A stretch of 64,000 bases of DNA from JBDHAC01 sp039588215 (lineage in GTDB: Bacteria > Gemmatimonadota > Gemmatimonadetes > Palauibacterales > Palauibacteraceae), in assembly GCA_039588215.1 (NCBI GenBank), contig JBDHAD010000006.1:4971-68970 (forward strand), in the 5' to 3' direction. Each line of letters starts with the position of its first letter. Within the stretch, counting starts at the first letter, position 1. The position numbers were made by a program, and so were the translations under genes. Shown here piece after piece: positions 43,839 to 53,146 of the stretch. Below the pieces are notes generated by a model that saw only the letters and a list, made by a program, of their open reading frames with translations, was not told the origin of the DNA and did not search any database.

Positions 43839-46800
43839 CACCGGGCCGTCACTTCCCGGGCCCCAGAGGGCACGGCAACCCGGCTCTCCGAGCCCCCGGG
43901 CCATCGCACCCGGACCTCCACCGGCTCGGACTCCACACCGAGCACCTGGACCGCGTAGTCCATGGACCAATACCCGGATCCTCCGTGGACCTCCCGCGCC
44001 GGACCCAGTCTGTCGGCGTACGCGACGCGGATGACGGCCCCGATCGCGTCCGGGTTTTGTTGCGGCCCGCTCAAGCGCACCGCGAGCCCCGGTCGTCCTC
44101 CCACGTTGCGGTAGAGCCGTGTGGCCCCACCGTTCTGTGCCACCGCCAGGTCCGTCCGACCGTCTCCGTCGTAGTCTGCCAAGGCGGCTCCTCGCTGGTC
44201 CCCGTGGATCCGGATGCCGGATCTCACGGAAGACACCGCCTCCAAGCCTCCTCTCCCATCGCCGCGCAGCAGGAGACCCAGCCCGGCTTCGTACCGGGGC
44301 TCGTCGAGGCGCGTGGGGAAGAAGTTCTGGCTCAAGAAGACGTCCTCTCGACCATCCCCGTCCAGGTCGCCCACGGCTACGCCGGTACCCGGGGCGAACT
44401 GCGCCTCAACCGGAAGCGGGGTGGGCTCGAAGCGACTGCCACGGTTCAGCAATAGGAGATGTTCGTACTCCCTGGCCACTTTTCGGGGGACTTCCTCCTG
44501 GGGGGCGCCCAGGACCTCCCTCATGTCCCCCTGGCTGTAGGCTTCGAAGGTTGGGAGCCTGGAGCGGATCGATGGCACGGCTACCCGTAGCCGCTCGTAG
44601 CTCTCGAGGGGGTGAAGATCACCGCCGGGTTCGCTCTGCTGGGCCAGGACGAGATCCCAGGTACCGTTGCGATCCAGATCGCCATGGTACAGCACGAGGG
44701 GCCGTCCGGGACGCGGCCGGTGCCGGACGTTCCTGCCCCACCCCGTCACTACCACGTCCATGCGTCCGTCGCCGTCCAGGTCACCCGTGGTAATCCCGTT
44801 CCAGCGTCCCTGGAGTCGGTCCAACCCCCATGCCTCGGTTTCGTCCGTGAAGCGTCCAGCGTCGTTCATCAGGAGGCGGATCGATCCCCATTCGATGGCC
44901 ATTAGGAGGTCCGGGTCGCCATCGAGGTCCACGTCCGAGAAGACCGCTCCCGAGACCAACCCGATCTCGTTCAGGATATCTTCGTTCCGGCCATCCGATA
45001 CGAAATCGCCCCGCTCGTTCAAGAGGAGACGCGATGAGCCCGGAAGCGGGTACAGGGCCGGGATCATCCGCCCGCCCACGAAGAGGTCCAGGTCGGTGTC
45101 CCCATCCACGTCCGCCACCGCGAGAGGTCCGGTGCGGGTGAGCCCACCCACCGCTAATGGTCTGGTCGGCTCGGCCCCGGAGGCAGGCTCCACGATCAAG
45201 GCGGCGGCGACGCTCCGGGCCTCTTCGACCGTTGTGACCTCGTAGCTGGACTGCCCCACCACGAGCACGGGCCGGCCTCCCTCCCCGGGAACCGCGACCA
45301 CAGCGGTGCGGTCAAGAGTGGAAGGCGTGTCCTCCAGCGTCACTCGGGTGAACCGGTCTCCATCGTTTCGCAGGTAGCCGAGACGGCCACCTCCCCCTGG
45401 GGGGACCACGAGGTCCGCGTCACCGTCGCTGTCCACGTCGATCCAACTCACACCCGGTCCGAGGCGGCTAGGCTGGTACGGGAGGAGAGGCTGGAGCCTG
45501 AAATCCTCGTATTGGGTCTCAGGATGGGTATGACCCAGGAGGTGTGACTCATCGGAGAACAGGGGAGCCGAGCTGTCCGGTCCGTCGGCACTCTCCTCAG
45601 CAGCGGCGCTCTCCGCACCATCATTGCGTCCGGGACCCTCGCCAGCGGCTCCAGCCACACGGCTCGTCTCCTCCTCCAAAACCTCGTAGATCCGGTCGGG
45701 GCGCACGCCTTCGATCACGGTCTGACCACCACCTGGCCAGTCCACCTCGAGAGTCATCGAGTCGGCCTCGCCGGCCGCGAACACCAGGCGGGGCGCCGAG
45801 CTGGACAGGTAGAAGCCCCCCGCGGTCATCTCCTTCTCCTGGACGGGAACCGGGCCGCCGATCAGGCGCACCTTCGCACCCACTCCCCCCGTGTTGGGGG
45901 CCTCCCCCAGGAGACGTACCGCCACCCGGGCGCGAGCGGCATCGTTCCGCAGAACCCTGGCCGGGGCTCCCAGGCGATTGATCACCACGTCCAGGTCACC
46001 GTCTCCGTCCAGGTCGCCGGCGGCCATGCCCTGGGAGATGTCCTCCTCGGTGGCGAAGCCCCATTCCCTTCCCACGTCGCGGAAGGTGAGATCTCCCTGA
46101 TTCCGGAATGCTGCGTTCCGAGTTCGAAGCTCCGGGTAGAGTAGCTTCAGCTCCCGGCCGGTGGCCCAACCCTGGAGCGAGGTGATCCTGTCCACCTCGT
46201 CCCCGTGTTGGGTGTGCCGCGAGTAGCCGTTGGCTACCAGAAGGTCTTCGAAGCCGTCAAGGTCGACATCGAGGAAGATCGACGCCCAGGACCACTCGGA
46301 TGCGTCGACTCCCGACAGCTCGGCGATCTGCGCGAAGCTGCCATCTCCACGATTCAGAAACAGCGTGTTCCGCCAGACCTGTGGGTGATCATCGATGACG
46401 CCGACAGGCTTGCGGAGCGGCCCGTGTAGGGGCACCTGGACGAGCTTCCGGCGTGGGTCCCGGGATAGCATCTCGGCGACGAAGAAATCCACATGCCCAT
46501 CTCGGTCAATGTCGGCGAAATCCACCGACATCGAAGCGTGACTGTAGGTCCGGAGCGAGAAACTGGGCGCGGCACCGAAGGTTCCGTCTCCGCGGTTGAT
46601 CCAGAAGTGGTCCGGATCATCGAAGTCGTTGCAGACGTAGAGGTCCGGATCGCCATCTCCGTCTACATCGTAGAAGCGAGCGGCCAGCCCGAAGTCGTCC
46701 GGCTCGTGGTCCAGTGGGCGACCGTCCTCGTCTACGAACGCACCTTCGGTCCAGGAGACGGGCTCGAAGTGCCCGGTCCCGTCGTTCAGGTAGAGGCGGT

Positions 46801-47569
46801 CCGGTTCGGCTTGCTCCACGGCCACGGACCGCCCCTCTCGTTCCTCCAGCCGGTAGTGGTCCCGAAACTCGGGTGCCACGATGACGGAATCGTCCTGTTT
46901 CTCGACGATATCCGACTGGGAGCGCTCGAGCAGACGGAGGACATCGCTGGCGCTCTCCGCTTTGTACGCGGTCAGGTAGAGGTCGAGATCACCATCCCCG
47001 TCCACGTCGGCCAGGGTCACGGTCGTGCTCCCGAGGCCCGGTGCGAGGCCGGCGTTGTCGGGTATTGCCTTGAACTGCCCCGTTCCGTCGTTCCGGAAGA
47101 CGGCGTCGGGCCCTCCAAGTGACGTGACCACGAGGTCCAGATCGGCGTCGCCATCGACGTCAGCCAGGGCCGCTCCAGTCGAGTAGCGATCGCCCGCAGC
47201 CACCTCGGCTCTGTCCGTTACGTCCTCGAACCGCCAGCCGCCGAGATTGCGGTAGAGGGCGTTCGGTCCCTGGAGGCGATTCAGGTAGATGTCCGTGAGG
47301 CCGTCGCCGTCCACGTCACCGAGAGCCACCCCCGAACCGACGAGCAAGTGCTCGTTGTCCAGGGACCGCTCGACCTCGAGGGTATTGGCGAAATCGATCC
47401 CGGTGCGGGAAGGCGCCATTTGAGCGAAGCCCGGATCGCCTCCTCCCCGGACCCGCAACTCACGCCACCGGTATCCGTCGGCATCCTGCCACTCGGACGG
47501 AGGGGGCGACGAGCACGAGGCAATCAGGACCAGGAGAAGGCCCGCCCCACCTACATGTTGGGTCCTCAC
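43826..47569 (-). CDS. Large FG-GAP/VCBS lipoprotein with two ASPIC/UnbV domains
   Basis: 1247 aa from GTG 47569; no strong ribosome site, but the leader L-L-L-V-L-I-A-S-C follows at once, giving a lipobox Cys near residue 19. The chain has two sets of FG-GAP repeats with D-V-D-G-D-G loops (about 70-530 and 690-1130). Each set is followed by an ASPIC/UnbV domain (about 555-645, and 1160-1247), so the protein looks like an internal duplication. It is longer than usual CRTAC1 proteins (500-750 aa). Role unknown; surface location likely. It follows the PAS sensor by 22 bases. Confidence 0.92.
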   Translation of the reverse strand: MRTQHVGGAGLLLVLIASCSSPPPSEWQDADGYRWRELRVRGGGDPGFAQMAPSRTGIDFANTLEVERSLDNEHLLVGSGVALGDVDGDGLTDIYLNRLQGPNALYRNLGGWRFEDVTDRAEVAAGDRYSTGAALADVDGDADLDLVVTSLGGPDAVFRNDGTGQFKAIPDNAGLAPGLGSTTVTLADVDGDGDLDLYLTAYKAESASDVLRLLERSQSDIVEKQDDSVIVAPEFRDHYRLEEREGRSVAVEQAEPDRLYLNDGTGHFEPVSWTEGAFVDEDGRPLDHEPDDFGLAARFYDVDGDGDPDLYVCNDFDDPDHFWINRGDGTFGAAPSFSLRTYSHASMSVDFADIDRDGHVDFFVAEMLSRDPRRKLVQVPLHGPLRKPVGVIDDHPQVWRNTLFLNRGDGSFAQIAELSGVDASEWSWASIFLDVDLDGFEDLLVANGYSRHTQHGDEVDRITSLQGWATGRELKLLYPELRTRNAAFRNQGDLTFRDVGREWGFATEEDISQGMAAGDLDGDGDLDVVINRLGAPARVLRNDAARARVAVRLLGEAPNTGGVGAKVRLIGGPVPVQEKEMTAGGFYLSSSAPRLVFAAGEADSMTLEVDWPGGGQTVIEGVRPDRIYEVLEEETSRVAGAAGEGPGRNDGAESAAAEESADGPDSSAPLFSDESHLLGHTHPETQYEDFRLQPLLPYQPSRLGPGVSWIDVDSDGDADLVVPPGGGGRLGYLRNDGDRFTRVTLEDTPSTLDRTAVVAVPGEGGRPVLVVGQSSYEVTTVEEARSVAAALIVEPASGAEPTRPLAVGGLTRTGPLAVADVDGDTDLDLFVGGRMIPALYPLPGSSRLLLNERGDFVSDGRNEDILNEIGLVSGAVFSDVDLDGDPDLLMAIEWGSIRLLMNDAGRFTDETEAWGLDRLQGRWNGITTGDLDGDGRMDVVVTGWGRNVRHRPRPGRPLVLYHGDLDRNGTWDLVLAQQSEPGGDLHPLESYERLRVAVPSIRSRLPTFEAYSQGDMREVLGAPQEEVPRKVAREYEHLLLLNRGSRFEPTPLPVEAQFAPGTGVAVGDLDGDGREDVFLSQNFFPTRLDEPRYEAGLGLLLRGDGRGGLEAVSSVRSGIRIHGDQRGAALADYDGDGRTDLAVAQNGGATRLYRNVGGRPGLAVRLSGPQQNPDAIGAVIRVAYADRLGPAREVHGGSGYWSMDYAVQVLGVESEPVEVRVRWPGGSESRVAVPSGAREVTARWPGR

Positions 47570-47591
47570 CGAACGAAGGGCCCGATCGCCA

Positions 47592-49463
47592 CTACGTGGC
47601 CCGCAGTTTGGCGTTCGCTTCTTCGAGCTCCTGAGTGAGCGTCCGGATCTTCCGCTCAGCCTCCTTTTGTGCGGTGAGGTCGGTGATCGAGCCCAGCACG
47701 TGAAGCCCCTTGGAGGTGTGGATCGGGCTCAGGCCGAGCTCCACCGGGACCTCCGATCCGTCCTTGCGTCTCGCGTGCAACTCGCGTCCCTGACCGACAG
47801 CTCGGGCGGACGGCTCGCGCATGAACCCGGCGACGTGCGCTTCGTGCACCTCGCGCAGGTGTGACGGAACGAGGAGCTCGATCGGCTGGCCGATCAGCTC
47901 GTCGACCGCGTATTGGGTCAGGCGCTCGGCGGCGTGGTTCGCCAGGACGATGCGGACGTCGCCGTCAACCATGATCATCGCGGTCGAAGACGATTCGATG
48001 GCCAGACGGAATCGCTCCTGTTCCTGCTTTTGCTCGGTCATGTCCTTGGCCACCGCGTACAGCAATCCCGTCTCTGGTTCCGGGTGCGAGGTCCACAGCA
48101 AATGCCTGTAGCCGCCGTCGGCGCAACGGAAACGATTCTCGAACGAGATCGTGGGTATACCCTGCGCCAGCTTGGCGATTTCGCGATTCGTCGCATCGAT
48201 GTCGTCGGGGTGGATGAGGTCGTTGAACGGCTTGTTCAACAGCTCCTCGCGATTCCAGCCCAGCGTCCGCTCGAAGGCGGGGTTGGTCCTCTTGAAGTAG
48301 CCGTCCGTTCCCGCGATGCACATCATGTCGAGCGAGACGTCGAAGAACCGTTGGAACTCGTGCAGTTGCAACATCCGCTGCTCCAACTCCGCTGCCATCT
48401 CGTTGAACGTGTGCGCGAGGAAGCCGATCTCGTCCCGCGCCGCGACCGTGGCCCGAGCCGCCAGCTCGCCGTCCCGGATCCGGGTCGCGGCCCCGGCCAG
48501 GTCGTGGATCGGTCTGGCGAAGTGAAGACCCAGGAGGGTACCAAGGAGAATCGCGAAGGCCGAGACCGACAGACCGAGCCGCGTGGACTCACGACGGAAG
48601 TCGGCGATCACACTCCTCTCCTCCCCGGCATCGAACTTCACGACCAAACCCCACCCCGGCTCTTGGAGGAATCGTGTCGCCGCCCAGACCGGCTCCCCGC
48701 GGTAGTCGGTGACGCCCTCCGAGTACCTCGCCTCCTCCCCCCGCAGCGCCAGGTTGGCCGGGTCCATCGGTTCATCGGTTCGGACTACCTCGGCGCCGGC
48801 GGGCACGGGATGGCGAACGGGGTGCAGCACACGGGCGCGCCCATCCGCGTCCCGGGCTACGATCATCGTCTCGCCGGTCTCTCCTAGTTCCTGGTAGTCC
48901 CCGGCCAATTCGAGCAGCCGCTGGCCATTCAGCACGACGTTCAGCGTCCCGAGCCGCTCGCCCTCGGTAATCAGGGTGGCGCCGAAGCCGACCCGGGGTC
49001 CACCGTCCGAAGTGAACGCGACGCCGCGAAAGGAGATGCTGTCTTCGGACTGGCGCGGAGGACCGAACGACGGGATGGAGAGGCCAGGCCCCAGGGCGCG
49101 ATCTGCGGACGCCACCGGCTGCCCATCGCGATCGTGGACCGCGAGCAAGTCGACGTTGCTGACCGAGCCCACCGCGTCCTCGAGGATTCGGCGGATACGA
49201 GCAGATGTCTCTGAGCTTGGAGCCTGATTGTAATCGCGCAGGCTGAGTCGGAGCTGCGTGCGGCTCGCGATCAGGTTGATCTCGTCACGCCAGCCCAAGA
49301 GAACGCTCTCCAAGCTTTGCTTCTTGGATTCCGCCAGGCTGTCGAGCTGATCCAGCTTGCTGTTGCGGAGGAGACTGCGGGCGTTCGTGTACATCATGCC
49401 GCCGAGGACGAGCATACTCCCCAGTGCGACGGCAACGAGGGCGAAGACGAGCTTGGTTCGCAT
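47592..49463 (-). CDS. dCache-HAMP-PAS-PAS sensor without output domain
   Basis: 623 aa from ATG 49463; a GTG ten codons upstream is possible. Order of parts: membrane helix 5-24, periplasmic double Cache-like sensor about 30-290, membrane helix 296-315, HAMP 316-368, PAS 371-480 (D-V-S-L-D-M-M-C-I-A-G start), PAS 482-600, then a coiled coil 598-623 (R-K-I-R-T-L-T-Q-E-L-E-E-A-N-A-K-L) that stops abruptly. In relatives such a coil leads into a histidine kinase or GGDEF domain; here a stop follows and the next gene starts 22 bases on. Either it acts by pairing with another protein, or it has lost its output part. Confidence 0.9.
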   Translation of the reverse strand: MRTKLVFALVAVALGSMLVLGGMMYTNARSLLRNSKLDQLDSLAESKKQSLESVLLGWRDEINLIASRTQLRLSLRDYNQAPSSETSARIRRILEDAVGSVSNVDLLAVHDRDGQPVASADRALGPGLSIPSFGPPRQSEDSISFRGVAFTSDGGPRVGFGATLITEGERLGTLNVVLNGQRLLELAGDYQELGETGETMIVARDADGRARVLHPVRHPVPAGAEVVRTDEPMDPANLALRGEEARYSEGVTDYRGEPVWAATRFLQEPGWGLVVKFDAGEERSVIADFRRESTRLGLSVSAFAILLGTLLGLHFARPIHDLAGAATRIRDGELAARATVAARDEIGFLAHTFNEMAAELEQRMLQLHEFQRFFDVSLDMMCIAGTDGYFKRTNPAFERTLGWNREELLNKPFNDLIHPDDIDATNREIAKLAQGIPTISFENRFRCADGGYRHLLWTSHPEPETGLLYAVAKDMTEQKQEQERFRLAIESSSTAMIMVDGDVRIVLANHAAERLTQYAVDELIGQPIELLVPSHLREVHEAHVAGFMREPSARAVGQGRELHARRKDGSEVPVELGLSPIHTSKGLHVLGSITDLTAQKEAERKIRTLTQELEEANAKLRAT

Positions 49464-49613
49464 GTCCACGGGCTGACGATATGGATTGATCACACCGCCG
49501 GCCACCGACCAAATCCACCGGCTCGTTTCCAAGGCAGCTCTTTGGCCATCGCCAACCCGAGTCCGCCGTCGCATACTTCCGGTCGGTGTTCCACCTCCAG
49601 CCGGAGCAGGCCC

Positions 49614-52600
49614 ATGCGAATCGACCGTCTCGTCGCCACTGTTGCCATCGTCGCCACCGTCGTCGTAGCCGCCACGCCAGCCACGGCCCAGCAGGTCGAT
49701 CCCACCGCCTTTGACGCGATGAAGTATCGGCACATCGGCCCCGAAGGGAACCGGATCTCGGCGGTCGAAGGGGTGCCGGGAGACCCCAACACCTACTACG
49801 CCGGTGCGGCGTCGGGGGGGATCTTCAAGACGATCGATGGTGGCACCTGGTGGGAGCCGATTTTTGATGACCAGGACGCGCTCTCGATCGGCTGGATCAC
49901 CCTCGCGCCGTCCGACCGCAACGTCGTTTGGGTCGGGACGGGAGAGCCGAACATCCGCAGCCACATCTCGATGGGAAAAGGGGTGTACCGGTCCACTGAC
50001 GCGGGGAAGACATGGAGCTTTCTGGGACTCGAAAACACGGGTCGGGTGAGCCGCGTCCAGGTCGATCCGCGCGACCCTGACGTCGCGTATGTGGCGGCGC
50101 TCGGTCACGCCTACGGACCCCAGCGGGAGCGCGGGGTCTTCCGCACGCGCGACGGCGGGCAGACGTGGGAACACGTGCTGTTCGTAGACGAGAACACCGG
50201 CGCGTCGGACCTGGTCATGGATCCCAACAACCCGCGCATCCTGTTCGCGGGCATGTGGCAGATCGAGATCCACACGTGGGGCCGGACGAGTGGCGGGCCG
50301 GGGAGCGGGATCTGGATGTCGCGCGACGGGGGAGACACTTGGACGAGGCTCGAGGGAAGCGGTCTCCCCGAGAAGGACGTGGGCAAGATCGCGCTTGCGA
50401 TCGCCCCGACGAACTCGGACCGCATCTACGCGCTGATCGAGACGGGCGATGGCGTGCCACTCACCGATGGGACGGAGACCGAGAGCGGCGAGCTGTGGCG
50501 CTCGGACGATGGCGGGGACACGTGGAAGCTCGTCTCGTACGACCGTAACCTGGCCGGCCGCACGCACTACTACAGCCGCGTGGAGGTGTCGCCGGCGGAT
50601 GACATGGAGGCGTACTTCCTCGCCGCGCCCTTCAGCTCGACCACGAACGGCGGGGAAAGCACGATCGATCACGACGGCCGCTCGTCGCCCTGGGGCGACA
50701 ATCACGACATCTGGATCGATCCGGAGAACCCGGACCGGATGATCGTAGCGAACGACGGGGGCGTCGACATCTCCGTCAATCGCGCGCAGACGTGGCGGCA
50801 GATCGCCCTCCCCGTGGCCCAGATGTATCATGTCACGGTCGACACCAGGGTCCCGTACTACGTCTACGGCAACCGGCAGGACGGGCAATCGATGCGTGGC
50901 CCGAGCCGGACCTTCTATGGGGGTTTCCTCGGCTCTGCCGGCAATATCCCGCGTGGCGATTGGCACGATGTGGGGGGCGGCGAGAGCGGTTTCGCGACCC
51001 CCGACCCCGTGAACCCCGACATCATCTGGTCGAGCGCTTCCGGGTCGGGCGCCGTAGGCGGCATCGTGACCCGCATGGATCTCGAATCGCGGCAGGTGCA
51101 CGACGTGGAGGTGTGGCCCAAGAGCACGATCGGCTGGGGGGCGGGCGAGCTCCGGTACCGGTTCGTGTGGGATCCGCCCCTCACGATCTCCCCGCACGAC
51201 CACGAAAGGGTGTACACCGGGTCGCAGTACGTGCATGTGACGACGGATCAGGGCCGGAGCTGGGAGGTGATTAGCCCGGACCTCACACGCGACGATACGA
51301 CCAAGATGGGGCTCTCGGGCGGTCTCACGCCGGACAACATCGGGGTGGAGTACGCCGGCGTCGTGTTCGCGATCGAGGAATCGCCCATCACCCCGGGGCT
51401 CATCTGGGTCGGCACGAACGACGGACTCATCCACCTGACGCGAGATGGCGGCGACACGTGGACCGACCTGACCGCGAACGTGCCCGGCATGCCCGAGTGG
51501 GGCTCGATCCGCAACATCGAGGCGTCGCGCCACGATGCCGGGACCGCCTACTTCGCGGTCGATGGGCATCAGGCCGACAACCGCGACCCGTGGATCTACC
51601 GCACCCGGGACTACGGCCAGTCCTGGGAGCTGATCGTGAACGGGATCCCGAGGAGTCCCTTGAGCTTCACCCGTTCCGTGCTCGAGGATCCCGTGCGTCG
51701 CGGATTGCTGTACTCGGGGACGGAGAACGGGCTGTACGTATCGTTCAACGACGGTGACCTGTGGCAGCCGCTTCAGTCCAACCTGCCCCATGCGCCCGTC
51801 TTGTGGATGGTGATCCAGGAACACTTCAACGACCTGGTCGTGGGCACCTACGGCCGTGGCTTCTGGATCCTCGACGACATCTCCGCCATCCAACAGCTGA
51901 CCCCCGAAGTGACCGCGAGCGACGTGCACCTGTTCGCGCCGCGTGCCGAGTATCGGTTCCGGCAGACGGTGCCTCCGTACTCGTCGGGGCAGGATCCCGT
52001 GGCGGGGGAGAACCCACCTTATGGGGCGTCGATCGACTACTGGCTGTCTGCGACTGTGGCTGGCGCCGAAGCCGCCGGGGGCGCCGAAGCCGAATCCGCT
52101 GCCGGCGCGGACAGCGTGGACATCGAGATCGTCGACGCTTCAGGCGTGACCGTTCGGTCCCTGAAGGGCGGCATGAAAGCCGGGATCAACCGCGTCTGGT
52201 GGAACCTCCGCCACGACGAGTCCGAAGAGGCGAGACTCCGTACGAGCCCCCTCCACGCGCCATGGGTGACGGTGGGCAAGGACGGGACGCGCGACGCGGA
52301 AGGCCTGGGGACGATCTCGCTCCTCGCCCTACCCGGTAGCTACACGATCAACCTGACCGTGAACGGCCAGGGGTACACACAGCCGCTCGAGGTGCGAAAG
52401 GACCCCAACTCGAAGGGCACCGAGGCCGAGGTGCGCGAGAGCTTCGCCCTGGTGAGCGAGCTCCGCGACGATCTGGATCGCGCGGTCGAGGTCATTGACC
52501 GGGCCGAGCGGGTCCGCGCGCAGCTCCAGGCGCTTCGGAAGCTGCACGGTGGAGACGACGAGGCGGCTGTCGCGCTCCGTGACGACGCTGAAGCGCTCGA

Positions 52601-52892
52601 AGAACAGTTCACCGCTGTCGAGGCGAAGCTCTACCAGCTGTACGCGACCGGCCGTGGCCAGGACGGCATTCGCTGGCCGGCCCGCGTGGCGCAGCAGATC
52701 GGAAGCCTGGCCGGCAAGGTGCAGAGCTCCGACTTCGCCCCGACCCGGCAGCAGCGGGAGGTCCACGACGAGCTCCACGGGGAGCTGGACGCCATCCGGG
52801 CCGATTACGACGCGCTCCTGTCCGGTGAGCTGGCGGCCTTCAACGAGAGGCTCGCGAGGGACGGGTTGGCGGGGATCACCACCGGTGGCTGA
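49614..52892 (+). CDS. Exported sortilin-like BNR/Asp-box repeat protein
   Basis: 1092 aa from ATG 49614, with GGAG eight bases upstream. Signal peptide 1 to about 26 (A-T-P-A-T-A-Q). Residues 35-740 form one or two large beta propellers with at least seven Asp-box turns of the S/T-x-D-x-G-x-T-W type. A beta-sandwich region (about 780-930) and a helical tail (935-1080, with a likely coiled coil) follow. Such proteins are often labelled glycosyl hydrolase or VPS10-like, but no catalytic residues of sialidases are evident, so enzyme activity is not shown. Abundant in Gemmatimonadota and related phyla. Confidence 0.92.
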   Translation: MRIDRLVATVAIVATVVVAATPATAQQVDPTAFDAMKYRHIGPEGNRISAVEGVPGDPNTYYAGAASGGIFKTIDGGTWWEPIFDDQDALSIGWITLAPSDRNVVWVGTGEPNIRSHISMGKGVYRSTDAGKTWSFLGLENTGRVSRVQVDPRDPDVAYVAALGHAYGPQRERGVFRTRDGGQTWEHVLFVDENTGASDLVMDPNNPRILFAGMWQIEIHTWGRTSGGPGSGIWMSRDGGDTWTRLEGSGLPEKDVGKIALAIAPTNSDRIYALIETGDGVPLTDGTETESGELWRSDDGGDTWKLVSYDRNLAGRTHYYSRVEVSPADDMEAYFLAAPFSSTTNGGESTIDHDGRSSPWGDNHDIWIDPENPDRMIVANDGGVDISVNRAQTWRQIALPVAQMYHVTVDTRVPYYVYGNRQDGQSMRGPSRTFYGGFLGSAGNIPRGDWHDVGGGESGFATPDPVNPDIIWSSASGSGAVGGIVTRMDLESRQVHDVEVWPKSTIGWGAGELRYRFVWDPPLTISPHDHERVYTGSQYVHVTTDQGRSWEVISPDLTRDDTTKMGLSGGLTPDNIGVEYAGVVFAIEESPITPGLIWVGTNDGLIHLTRDGGDTWTDLTANVPGMPEWGSIRNIEASRHDAGTAYFAVDGHQADNRDPWIYRTRDYGQSWELIVNGIPRSPLSFTRSVLEDPVRRGLLYSGTENGLYVSFNDGDLWQPLQSNLPHAPVLWMVIQEHFNDLVVGTYGRGFWILDDISAIQQLTPEVTASDVHLFAPRAEYRFRQTVPPYSSGQDPVAGENPPYGASIDYWLSATVAGAEAAGGAEAESAAGADSVDIEIVDASGVTVRSLKGGMKAGINRVWWNLRHDESEEARLRTSPLHAPWVTVGKDGTRDAEGLGTISLLALPGSYTINLTVNGQGYTQPLEVRKDPNSKGTEAEVRESFALVSELRDDLDRAVEVIDRAERVRAQLQALRKLHGGDDEAAVALRDDAEALEEQFTAVEAKLYQLYATGRGQDGIRWPARVAQQIGSLAGKVQSSDFAPTRQQREVHDELHGELDAIRADYDALLSGELAAFNERLARDGLAGITTGG

Positions 52893-53146
52893 ACCACCGC
52901 ACTCCCTCGTGCACCGAGCGAGCGGTCCCCGATCTTGAGTCCGCCGGTGGAAGCGGCGACCGCCCGCGAGGGCGTCACCGGATTGCCGTCCCAGCCTTTT
53001 TGGATCAAGTAGGTGCCTGGCCTGTCGGTGTCAATCCGGGACCTCGGAATCCGAAGGCTCTGACACGACGTCAGCCACACCTGCCGTCGCTGGGGAGTTG
53101 TGCAGGCCACCGGCGAGAACTGCTGATCCCCGAGAAAGATGGGCTT

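Noticed and set aside
47592..51929. 1445-codon open frame on the minus strand
   Set aside because: Only the part from 49463 down has sensor domains; the first 820 codons are antisense to the BNR-repeat gene and have low-complexity Arg/Val/His/Asp composition.
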